From Cytophagaceae bacterium (GTDB lineage Bacteria; Bacteroidota; Bacteroidia; Cytophagales; Spirosomataceae): a stretch of DNA of 17,875 bases. How positions within the stretch are numbered: the first letter of the stretch is position 1; each line of letters opens with the position of its first letter. Below the pieces are notes generated by a model, which did not search any database, was not told the origin of the DNA, and worked only from the letters and a program-made list of their open reading frames with translations. Made by a program: the position numbers and the translations under genes. Where the stretch lies: the NCBI GenBank assembly GCA_027485075.1, contig JAIXRT010000269.1:1-17875 (forward strand), read 5' to 3'. Positions 7,343 through 14,194 of this stretch are shown one piece after another.

Positions 7343-7981
7343 ATGAATCCAGTTTTTTTAAAGCGTTTTTTGATTGTTTTGTACGCAGCGGGTTTGCTGG
7401 GGATGCATGTGCCAGCTGTATCGGCTACATTTATTTCCTTAGTGCCCTTAACCTTATGGTTTACAGGCTTTATTTGCGTTTGGTTTTTTCCAAAGCCAAG
7501 TTTTCAGGCGTATATTTTGCTAGGTGCAATTGCGGTGGCAGCATGGATGCTTGAGGTTGCGGGAGTTCATACAGGTAAAATTTTTGGCGTGTATGCCTAC
7601 GGGCCTACACTTGGATTTAAAGTGTTGGATGTTCCTATTACCATCGGGGTCAATTGGGTGCTTTTAGTGATGGTGACGAGTGCGGTGGTTGAAGAATGGA
7701 ATTTAGGTGGAAAGTTTGGTCGGGCGGCCTTAGGTGCTGGGTTAATGACAGCACTAGATTTATTGATTGAACCCGTTGCCATGAACTTTGATTTTTGGCA
7801 ATGGCAAAATAATCAAGTACCACTTCAAAATTTTGGTGCCTGGTGGTTGGCCAGTTTTTTCTTTCATTGGGTGTACATTACGGCTGATTTACCAGCAAAA
7901 TCAAGTTTATTTCGTCTCATCGCTGCGCTTCAATTCCTATTCTTTTTAGGCCATTGGATATTTATGCAAATTAATTTATAA
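7343..7981 (+). CDS. cruF: CruF-type carotenoid 1,2-hydratase (carotenoid biosynthesis protein)
   Basis: A 212-residue polytopic membrane protein with about six hydrophobic segments, of the CruF/DUF422 family. Members add water across the terminal double bond of carotenoids such as gamma-carotene or bisanhydrobacterioruberin to give 1'-hydroxy end groups. Family marks seen are EVAGVHTGKIFGVYAYG (71-87), LDVPITIGVNW (95-105), ALDLLIEPVAM (137-147, with D139 and E143) and DFWQW (150-154). The length is somewhat short but the conserved core is complete. It sits 15 nt after the NYN gene and 36 nt before a CarH/LitR-type regulator, which suggests light-regulated carotenoid synthesis. Phytoene synthase, desaturase and cyclase genes are not in the window. 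The exact substrate is an inference from the family. Confidence 0.85.
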   Translation: MNPVFLKRFLIVLYAAGLLGMHVPAVSATFISLVPLTLWFTGFICVWFFPKPSFQAYILLGAIAVAAWMLEVAGVHTGKIFGVYAYGPTLGFKVLDVPITIGVNWVLLVMVTSAVVEEWNLGGKFGRAALGAGLMTALDLLIEPVAMNFDFWQWQNNQVPLQNFGAWWLASFFFHWVYITADLPAKSSLFRLIAALQFLFFLGHWIFMQINL

Positions 7982-8017
7982 CAATTTGCTTCTTGGTGTG
8001 TTTCCATAACAGACCCC

Positions 8018-8905
8018 ATGGCTATGAACGTTTTTTCAATTAAAGATTTAGAGAATATCAGTGGAATTAAAGCCCATACATTACGTATTTGGGAGCAGCG
8101 CTATGGTATTCTAAAGCCAGAGCGTACAGATACAAATATTCGTCATTATGGGGATGAGGAACTTAAGTTAGTCCTCAACATCGCACTTCTTCAGGAAAAA
8201 GGTGGATTTAAAATCTCTGAAATTGCTAAAATGAGTGACGCTGAAATGGTGTCACATATTTTACATCTCTCAGAAACAAAATTCAATCACGTAGATCACA
8301 TGCAGGCGCTAACGCTTGCCATGATGGATTTGGATGAAGCTCGTTTTCAGCAATTAACGCATAACATCGTTAATGCACACGGCTTCGAATATTATATGCT
8401 GGAGGTGATTTATCCGTTTATGCGTCGCCTAGGCACGTTGTGGCTTTCTGGTTCTGTAGGGCCTGCGCAAGAGCACTTCATTAGTCATTTGATTCGTCAG
8501 AAATTGATTGCAGCGATTGACCAACAAGATTTGAGTTTAAAGCCAAATGCCAAACGCGTTTTGTTGTATCTGCCTGAAGGGGAATTGCATGAGACGGGTT
8601 TGTTATTTGCCAACTATCTTTTCCGCGCCAGAAAGCATTCTGTAGTCTATTTAGGACAATCATTGCCTTACGATGAGTTATTATTGGCCTATTCTATCCA
8701 CAAGCCAGAATACATTTTTAGTGTATTTACGACTGAACCAAGTGCGGATGAAATTGACGCCTACATGGCTAAAATGGTACAAGATATGCCGGATACCCAA
8801 ATCATGGTCACCGGATACCTCGTATTACAACCTGACCGTAAAGTTCCGGCTGAAATTCAAACCATTGCTGACTTTCAAAGTCTGATTGATATAGCGAACA
8901 CTTAA
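8018..8905 (+). CDS. MerR-family regulator with cobalamin-binding domain (CarH/LitR-like)
   Basis: A 295-residue regulator with three parts. The N-terminal MerR winged helix spans about 5-75 (FSIKDLENISGIKAHTLRIWE, then a wing ending HYGDEEL). A helical cobalamin-cap domain spans about 90-165 and a Rossmann-type B12-binding domain about 178-290. It carries the W-x9-EH signature of CarH (W142, E152, H153) and ELHETG at 189-194, matching the E/D-x-H-x2-G B12 motif with H191 as candidate lower cobalt ligand. CarH proteins are adenosylcobalamin photoreceptors that repress carotenoid genes in the dark and release DNA in light. The residue after W142 is Leu, where Thermus CarH has His132. The start could be 8018 or the ATG at 8024. 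Adjacency to cruF supports a carotenoid-control role. The stop overlaps that of the convergent manC. Confidence 0.9.
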   Translation: MAMNVFSIKDLENISGIKAHTLRIWEQRYGILKPERTDTNIRHYGDEELKLVLNIALLQEKGGFKISEIAKMSDAEMVSHILHLSETKFNHVDHMQALTLAMMDLDEARFQQLTHNIVNAHGFEYYMLEVIYPFMRRLGTLWLSGSVGPAQEHFISHLIRQKLIAAIDQQDLSLKPNAKRVLLYLPEGELHETGLLFANYLFRARKHSVVYLGQSLPYDELLLAYSIHKPEYIFSVFTTEPSADEIDAYMAKMVQDMPDTQIMVTGYLVLQPDRKVPAEIQTIADFQSLIDIANT

Positions 8906-9966
8906 GAGAATCGCACGTCTAATTGGGTCGCAGCCTCAACAAATTTTTTCACTTCCTGTTCTTGGTCTTTAGGACAAATCATGAGCGCATTGTCATGCTC
9001 GGCGACAATAAAATTATGTAGGCCTTGGATCACGACTAATTTAGATGAAGGGGTACGAATGATGCAGTTTTGCGAATCGTAGGTTAACACATTTCCTGTG
9101 ATCACATTTTGATTTTCGTCTTTCGCATGTATTTCATACATGGATTTCCAGGTGCCTAGGTCGGACCAACCGATATCTGCGAGGATTACTTTAACATCTT
9201 GTGCTTTCTCCATGATGCCATTGTCGATTGAGATGCTTTTACAAACGGCATATACTTTACGGATAAAATCACTTTCCTCAGGTGTATAAAAAGTAGATTC
9301 GCCTTCGTCAAATTGTTCAGCTAAGCGGGATAGATTTTTTTCTAATTCGCGTTTGAAAGTTGGGACCGTAAACACAAAAATTCCCGCATTCCACACGTAA
9401 TCCCCACTCTCTAAAAATGCTTCCGCTAGTTCAAGGTGCGGCTTTTCCGTAAAAGTTTTCACTGTTTTGGCAACGGCATCACCCGCTTGAAACTGAATAT
9501 AGCCATATCCTGTATCTGGTCGGGTAGGTAGTATGCCTAGCGTGACAAGGGAATTTCCTTGTGCAGTTTCTATAGCTTGGGAAATTTTACTTCGAAATGT
9601 TTCTTCTTTTAAAATTACATGATCCGCTGGTGCTACGATTAAAGTGGCGTTGGGATGTATTTTGCCAATTTTATAAGCAGCATATGCGATACATGGAGCG
9701 GTATTCCGGCGTTGTGGTTCCTGTAAAATTTGGTCAGATTTTAAATAGGGCAATTGTTCTTGCACTAAACCCGCAAATTCTTCTGAGGTCACGACATAAA
9801 TATTCTCTTGCGGAATTATCCCAGCAAAGCGCTCAGCGGTTTGCTGGAGCATTGTTTTGCCTACGCCAAGAACGTCATGAAATTGTTTGGGATTTGAGCT
9901 GCGGCTGATGGGCCAAAATCGGGTTCCAATACCCCCAGCCATAATGATTAGAAAATGCTCTTGCAT
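8902..9966 (-). CDS. manC: Mannose-1-phosphate guanylyltransferase
   Basis: A 354-residue nucleotidyltransferase that makes GDP-mannose from mannose-1-phosphate and GTP, feeding polysaccharide, glycan or GDP-fucose synthesis in the cytoplasm. The N-terminal nucleotide-binding signature MAGGIGTRFWPISRSSNPKQF (about 9-29) is intact. Further family segments are the IVAPADH active-site strand, TGYGYIQF, FTEKP, YVWNAGIFVF and the IGWSDLGTW motif near 260-270. The length equals the single-domain form and lacks the C-terminal phosphomannose isomerase domain of the long bifunctional type. It is the second gene of an operon: its ATG lies 3 nt after the stop of the DUF3089 gene. Its own stop overlaps the stop of the convergent regulator, and no terminator hairpin separates them. 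Confidence 0.93.
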   Translation of the reverse strand: MQEHFLIIMAGGIGTRFWPISRSSNPKQFHDVLGVGKTMLQQTAERFAGIIPQENIYVVTSEEFAGLVQEQLPYLKSDQILQEPQRRNTAPCIAYAAYKIGKIHPNATLIVAPADHVILKEETFRSKISQAIETAQGNSLVTLGILPTRPDTGYGYIQFQAGDAVAKTVKTFTEKPHLELAEAFLESGDYVWNAGIFVFTVPTFKRELEKNLSRLAEQFDEGESTFYTPEESDFIRKVYAVCKSISIDNGIMEKAQDVKVILADIGWSDLGTWKSMYEIHAKDENQNVITGNVLTYDSQNCIIRTPSSKLVVIQGLHNFIVAEHDNALMICPKDQEQEVKKFVEAATQLDVRFS

Positions 9967-9969
9967 AGA

Positions 9970-11010
9970 TTATTTGCCTAAAAATTCGGTGACACGTTCC
10001 TTCGCATTCGTGCGAATGGGTGCGTAAAAAAGATTAAGATCGGCTTGATGCCAATTTTCAATTTTGACAAAGCTTCGGCCAAAAACATAAGGTGTATTTG
10101 TCCATAAAATTCCTAGATGGTTTTGGGCATCAGCAAAATGACGTACCCATTTAAACCCGTACGAAACGCCTCCGGGATTGAGTTCTTTGGGGGCAAAATT
10201 TTCATCTAAAGTCCATGTGAGTGGGTTAGTTGAAACCAGATCTGTGGGCTCTCCTGGATGCCAAGGGGGTAAATAGCCTTGTAAAAACGTAGTCCAAGCG
10301 ATGAAACAGCCTGTTTGACGTGGCGTCTGGCAAGGGGGAATGGATGTAAATGTATTTTTGGGTGTTGCGATTCCAATGATGTATGCGGCGACCAATTGTT
10401 TTTGTAAGGCCTTTCCATCGAAAAACTCCTTCATTAAGCGGGTTGCGTGAACCGTACCTTGACTATGTCCTGCGATGATTATCGGTCTTCCTGCATTATA
10501 GTGCGCCAGGTAATATTCGAAAGCCTTTTTAACGTCCGAATAGGCTAGATCCAATGCAGCAGCTTTGTCCTCTTTGAAGTCAGTTACGAAGGCAAAATAG
10601 TGTGCTTGGCGGTATCGAGGTGCATAAACTCTTCCCGCAGCATTAAAAATACTCGCTTGGTTAAGTATCGAGGTGCTATCAACGAGCCTATTGAGGTAAG
10701 TGTCTTGTACCGAGGCGTTCCATTGATATTCATTTTTGGGCGCATAGGTTAAGATGGTCGGATGAATAAAAAAGACATCAGCTGGTGCAGTACCTTGTTC
10801 ATCTACTAGCGAAGACTTTTTAGGGAGTAAATCTGCAGCATCAAATCGCGAAGGCAACGAAGCCCAATTGCTTTCTAAGGTATAATCAACTTCCTCAGGT
10901 TTTGGACTTTCACTCCAGCGAACTTTTAGTCTAGCTGGCGTGGGTCTTGTGCACGCCATACTCAAGCTAATCAAGGCCACAAGGGCTAATATTTTATTTA
11001 GGTTGCGCAT
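9970..11010 (-). CDS. DUF3089 alpha/beta-hydrolase lipoprotein
   Basis: A 346-residue protein of the DUF3089 family, which has an alpha/beta-hydrolase fold related to lipases. The N-terminus (1-20) has a hydrophobic signal ending in SMAC with Cys20, a probable though imperfect lipobox, so the protein is likely a lipoprotein. The DVFFIHPTILTY strand (78-89), YAPRYRQAHYFAF (129-141) and the nucleophile elbow GHSQG (181-185, Ser183) are typical of the family. A late Asp and His are present (HFADAQNHLG region) and could complete the triad. The substrate is unknown; esterase, lipase or deacetylase activities are all possible. It is the first gene of the operon with manC, and a TACCTTTG promoter element lies about 20 nt upstream of the ATG. 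Confidence 0.85.
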   Translation of the reverse strand: MRNLNKILALVALISLSMACTRPTPARLKVRWSESPKPEEVDYTLESNWASLPSRFDAADLLPKKSSLVDEQGTAPADVFFIHPTILTYAPKNEYQWNASVQDTYLNRLVDSTSILNQASIFNAAGRVYAPRYRQAHYFAFVTDFKEDKAAALDLAYSDVKKAFEYYLAHYNAGRPIIIAGHSQGTVHATRLMKEFFDGKALQKQLVAAYIIGIATPKNTFTSIPPCQTPRQTGCFIAWTTFLQGYLPPWHPGEPTDLVSTNPLTWTLDENFAPKELNPGGVSYGFKWVRHFADAQNHLGILWTNTPYVFGRSFVKIENWHQADLNLFYAPIRTNAKERVTEFLGK

Positions 11011-11029
11011 GAAATGCTATTAAAACGTG

Positions 11030-11037
11030 CAAAGGTA
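11030..11037 (-). promoter_or_regulatory. -7 element of the DUF3089-manC operon promoter
   Basis: On the minus strand this reads TACCTTTG, an exact TAnnTTTG match, 19 nt upstream of the ATG at 11010. The predicted start of transcription is near 11023, leaving a leader of roughly 13 nt. I could not find a good TTG at the -33 position. Confidence 0.55.
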
Positions 11038-11117
11038 CTAAGATTTCAATCCCATAAACGTAAAATTATGGGAACGGTTGTGTGATTTTATCATAAATAA
11101 CCACTTAAATAAAAATA

Positions 11118-11132
11118 TAGTTTGAAAAACTA
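11118..11132. repeat. Inverted repeat upstream of TonB-receptor promoter
   Basis: A 6-bp perfect inverted repeat TAGTTT-gaa-AAACTA. It ends 21 nt before the -33 element of the receptor gene promoter, which is a plausible operator or activator position, in an AT-rich stretch where chance palindromes are common. Confidence 0.35.
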
Positions 11133-11153
11133 GTAATTTTTTAAGTTCAATCA

Positions 11154-11184
11154 TTGGGCGTTTTATTAAATCTTTCTAGATTTG
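11154..11184 (+). promoter_or_regulatory. Bacteroidota-type promoter of the TonB-dependent receptor
   Basis: TTG at 11154-11156, a 20-nt spacer and TAGATTTG at 11177-11184 fit the Bacteroidota sigma consensus. Transcription should begin near 11191, giving a leader of about 43 nt before the ATG at 11234. Confidence 0.75.
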
Positions 11185-11233
11185 TGCTAGTGTAGAAACC
11201 CTACGCTCAATTGTTTCAACAAAATTAGACATT

Positions 11234-14110
11234 ATGAAAAAACTTTTTACTTCAGCGATGCCCCTATGTATGGTGCTTTTCCTTTTTGCTTTCGGAGCGG
11301 TTGCGCAGACGAAGGTAGGTGGAAAGGTTACTGATCAGGGTTCAAAAGAGCCATTAATCGGGGTAAGTATCTCGGTAAAAGGCAAGGTGATTGGAACTAT
11401 TTCTGACGCCAATGGAAACTTCTCTTTGACAACTTCAACTCCAGCTCCGTTTACTTTATTAGTTTCGATGGTGGGTTATGAGCGTCAGGAAATCGCAGTA
11501 ACAGGAAATAAGACTGATATCAAAATCAGTTTGAAAGAACAAGCATTAATGGGACAAGATGTTGTTGTATCTGCTTCTCGTGTTGAGGAGTCTGTGATGC
11601 AATCGCCTGTTTCCATCGAAAAAATGGACATTCGTTCGATTCGTGAGACTCCCGCTGCTTCTTTTTATGATGCTTTACGCAATCTAAAAGGGATAGAGGT
11701 AAGTACGCAATCCGTTTCGTTTTCATCGATCAACATGCGTGGATTTAATGGAAATGGTAACGTTCGCGTAGTACAGTTGATCGACGGTATGGACAATCAG
11801 GCACCGGGTTTGAACTTTTCAGTAGGTAATATCGTAGGTATTTCTGAATTGGATTTAGAAGGTGTTGAGGTATTGCCAGGGGCGGCTTCTGCTTTATATG
11901 GTCCAAATGCCTTGAACGGTATCATTTTGATGAATTCAAAATCTCCATTTTTATATCAGGGCTTAAGTGCTCAGGTAAAAGCAGGTGCAATGACTGCTTC
12001 AAATCGTGCGCAAGCGACTACTCCATACGGAGACATTTCATTCCGTTATGCGAAAGCTATTAATAATAAATGGGCTTATAAGGTCAACTTTAATATGTTG
12101 AGCGCTGAAGACTGGGAGTCAACAGACTACAGAGATCAGAGTTTATTGAATGGCCGTGGATTGGGGAATGGAAATCACCGTACTAATGTTGGTTACAACG
12201 GTGTAAGTATGTTTGGTGATGAGACCAATGTGAATATGTTGTCATCTCTAACTCCGCTTTTAGGCGTACCTAATCACCCATTGACTGCAGGAATCAATCA
12301 AATCTCGCGTGCAACAGGTGGAGCATTATCGCCAACAGCTATTTTAGGCTACATTGCACCAAGTGTTTTTGTTTCGCGTGAAGGATATAAAGAAGCTGAT
12401 TTAGCATCTTATACAAATCGTAACATTAAATTTAATGCTGCGTTGCATTACCGATTCAATGATAAAGTTGAGTTAATCATGCAAGGATCGTATGGTCAAG
12501 GAACTACCTTATACACTGGAGCAGATCGTTACTCGATTAAGAACTTCTCGATGGGTCAGTACAAGGCAGAGTTAAAGGGATCTAATTTCTTCTTACGTGC
12601 CTATACAACACAAGAGAATTCAGGTGATGCCTATGCAACAGGAACATTAGGTGCTTTAGTTAACGAAGCAGCTAAGCCTTCGACGGCTTGGTATCCAGAA
12701 TACTTTGGTGCATTTGCAGGTGCTGCTTTACAGAACTTTGGTACTGTGTTGCAAACAACGCTTGCGACAACAGGTAATCCAAATACGGCTATTGGCTCTG
12801 CTATTGCAAGTACACAAGCTTTATTCCCAGCATACCATGCTAATGCACGCGCGATTGCTGACAATAACCGCTTGGTTCCAGGAACACCAGCATTCAATAC
12901 AGCGGTGGCTGCAATTAAGGAGAAGGCTTTGCCTGCGGGTGCGAAGTTTACGGATAAATCAGCTTTGTATCACTTAGAGGGTATGTACAATTTGACTGAG
13001 AAGCTTGGTAATAAGCTTGAGGTTATCGTAGGGGCTAACTTCCGTCGTTATGCGTTGAATTCAGAGGGTACTTTATTTGCATTGCAAGATAATGGAGATG
13101 AATTTACAATCTCAGAATACGGTGCTTATGCGCAGTTTGCTAAGAAACTAATTTCTGATAAATTAAAGTTATCCGCTTCATTGCGTTATGACAAGAATGA
13201 GAATTTCGACGGTCAATTTAGCCCACGTTTCTCAGGAGTATTTACAGAAGGACGTTCAAATTTCCGTGTGTCGTATCAGACTGGTTTCCGTATCCCAACG
13301 ACACAAGATCAGTACATCAACTTGCTTACTCCATCTGCTCGTTTGTTAGGAGGTTTGGCAGTTGTTCAAGATCGTTACAAGTTATCGGGTAACTCGTTTA
13401 CTTTGCCATCCGTACTTGCAGGAAAGCCAGTTGCTTATACAGCTAAGCCGTGGAAGCCAGAGCAAGTTCGTACAATGGAAGTAGGTTACAAAGGTTTCTT
13501 AGGTGACCGTTTGTTAGCTGATGTTTATGCGTATCGTTCAAACTTCACTAATTTCTCAGCAGGACAAGTAGTAGTTCAGTTGCCTTCACAGCATCAAGAT
13601 CCTACTGTACTTGGAAACAAGATCTTCTCTTTCCCTTCAAATGTTGAAAGTGAGGTTGTTACACAAGGTTGGGGAGTTAGCTTAGATTATCAATTAGGTA
13701 ATAACTGGATGGCAGGAACGAACGTTTCATACAATGAGTTGAAAGATACTGGTGGACTACCTAATTTCCAATTAGCGTTCAACACACCTAACTACCGCAC
13801 AAACGTATCACTTTCTAACCGTAACATTGGCGGTTCAGGCTGGGGAGTAAGTGCAGTATGGAGATATCAAGAGAAATTTGTTTGGCAGTCATCGATTGTT
13901 AATCAGGTCTTGAATCAGCAGCAATTAAGCTTAATTCCAGCGTTCCATACCTTAGATATGCAGGTTAGTAAGAAATTGACTAGTATGAAGTCTATCTTAA
14001 AGGTAGGTGGAACAAACTTAGGTGGCAAGCTTTACCAAACAGGATGGGCAAACCCATTGGTTGGAAGCATGTACTATGTTAGCTTAACATTTGATGAATT
14101 ATTGAATTAA
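11234..14110 (+). CDS. TonB-dependent receptor with carboxypeptidase-regulatory-like domain
   Basis: A 958-residue outer-membrane receptor. A signal peptide spans 1-24 (cleavage near GAVA-Q25). A carboxypeptidase-D regulatory-like beta-sandwich follows (about 28-112: GGKVTDQGSKEPLIGVSISVKG, then TISDANGNFSL). The plug covers about 117-235, with VVVSASRVEESVMQSPVS, the NMRGFNG segment and VEVLPGAASALYGPNALNGII. A 22-strand-type barrel runs to the C-terminus (YYVSLTFDELLN). It imports a ligand using TonB/ExbBD energy, but the ligand cannot be told. No SusD-like partner is adjacent, which argues against a classical polysaccharide-utilization pair. About residues 469-575 form an alanine-rich, low-aromatic stretch, likely a large surface loop. 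Codon choice is more uniform than in the neighbours (many CGT, GTA, TTC, AAC), hinting at high expression. Confidence 0.93.
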   Translation: MKKLFTSAMPLCMVLFLFAFGAVAQTKVGGKVTDQGSKEPLIGVSISVKGKVIGTISDANGNFSLTTSTPAPFTLLVSMVGYERQEIAVTGNKTDIKISLKEQALMGQDVVVSASRVEESVMQSPVSIEKMDIRSIRETPAASFYDALRNLKGIEVSTQSVSFSSINMRGFNGNGNVRVVQLIDGMDNQAPGLNFSVGNIVGISELDLEGVEVLPGAASALYGPNALNGIILMNSKSPFLYQGLSAQVKAGAMTASNRAQATTPYGDISFRYAKAINNKWAYKVNFNMLSAEDWESTDYRDQSLLNGRGLGNGNHRTNVGYNGVSMFGDETNVNMLSSLTPLLGVPNHPLTAGINQISRATGGALSPTAILGYIAPSVFVSREGYKEADLASYTNRNIKFNAALHYRFNDKVELIMQGSYGQGTTLYTGADRYSIKNFSMGQYKAELKGSNFFLRAYTTQENSGDAYATGTLGALVNEAAKPSTAWYPEYFGAFAGAALQNFGTVLQTTLATTGNPNTAIGSAIASTQALFPAYHANARAIADNNRLVPGTPAFNTAVAAIKEKALPAGAKFTDKSALYHLEGMYNLTEKLGNKLEVIVGANFRRYALNSEGTLFALQDNGDEFTISEYGAYAQFAKKLISDKLKLSASLRYDKNENFDGQFSPRFSGVFTEGRSNFRVSYQTGFRIPTTQDQYINLLTPSARLLGGLAVVQDRYKLSGNSFTLPSVLAGKPVAYTAKPWKPEQVRTMEVGYKGFLGDRLLADVYAYRSNFTNFSAGQVVVQLPSQHQDPTVLGNKIFSFPSNVESEVVTQGWGVSLDYQLGNNWMAGTNVSYNELKDTGGLPNFQLAFNTPNYRTNVSLSNRNIGGSGWGVSAVWRYQEKFVWQSSIVNQVLNQQQLSLIPAFHTLDMQVSKKLTSMKSILKVGGTNLGGKLYQTGWANPLVGSMYYVSLTFDELLN

Positions 14111-14129
14111 GATTAATTCATATTTTCTT

Positions 14130-14162
14130 GAGGCTGCCCCGAAAAGGGCAGCCTCTTTTTTT
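14130..14162 (+). terminator. Rho-independent terminator after TonB-dependent receptor
   Basis: A 10-bp perfect GC-rich stem (14130-14139 with 14146-14155), a 6-nt loop and a run of seven T, 19 nt after the receptor stop. It isolates the receptor gene as a single transcription unit and lies 32 nt before the chosen uvrA start. Confidence 0.95.
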
Positions 14163-14194
14163 GTACTTTAGTGAATTCAATTTTAGGATCAGGA

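Noticed and set aside
9597..9908. 103-codon plus-strand frame within manC
   Set aside because: It is antisense to the conserved nucleotide-binding region of manC, so it is a shadow frame.
12631..12977. Open frames on both strands inside the receptor gene
   Set aside because: They lie in the alanine-rich stretch, where codon composition keeps other frames open. They have no start signals and no family resemblance.
14171..14194. GTG at 14171 as uvrA start
   Set aside because: It adds eight residues not typical of UvrA, while the ATG at 14195 follows AGGA. A weak TACTTTAG element at 14164-14171 would place transcription after the GTG.
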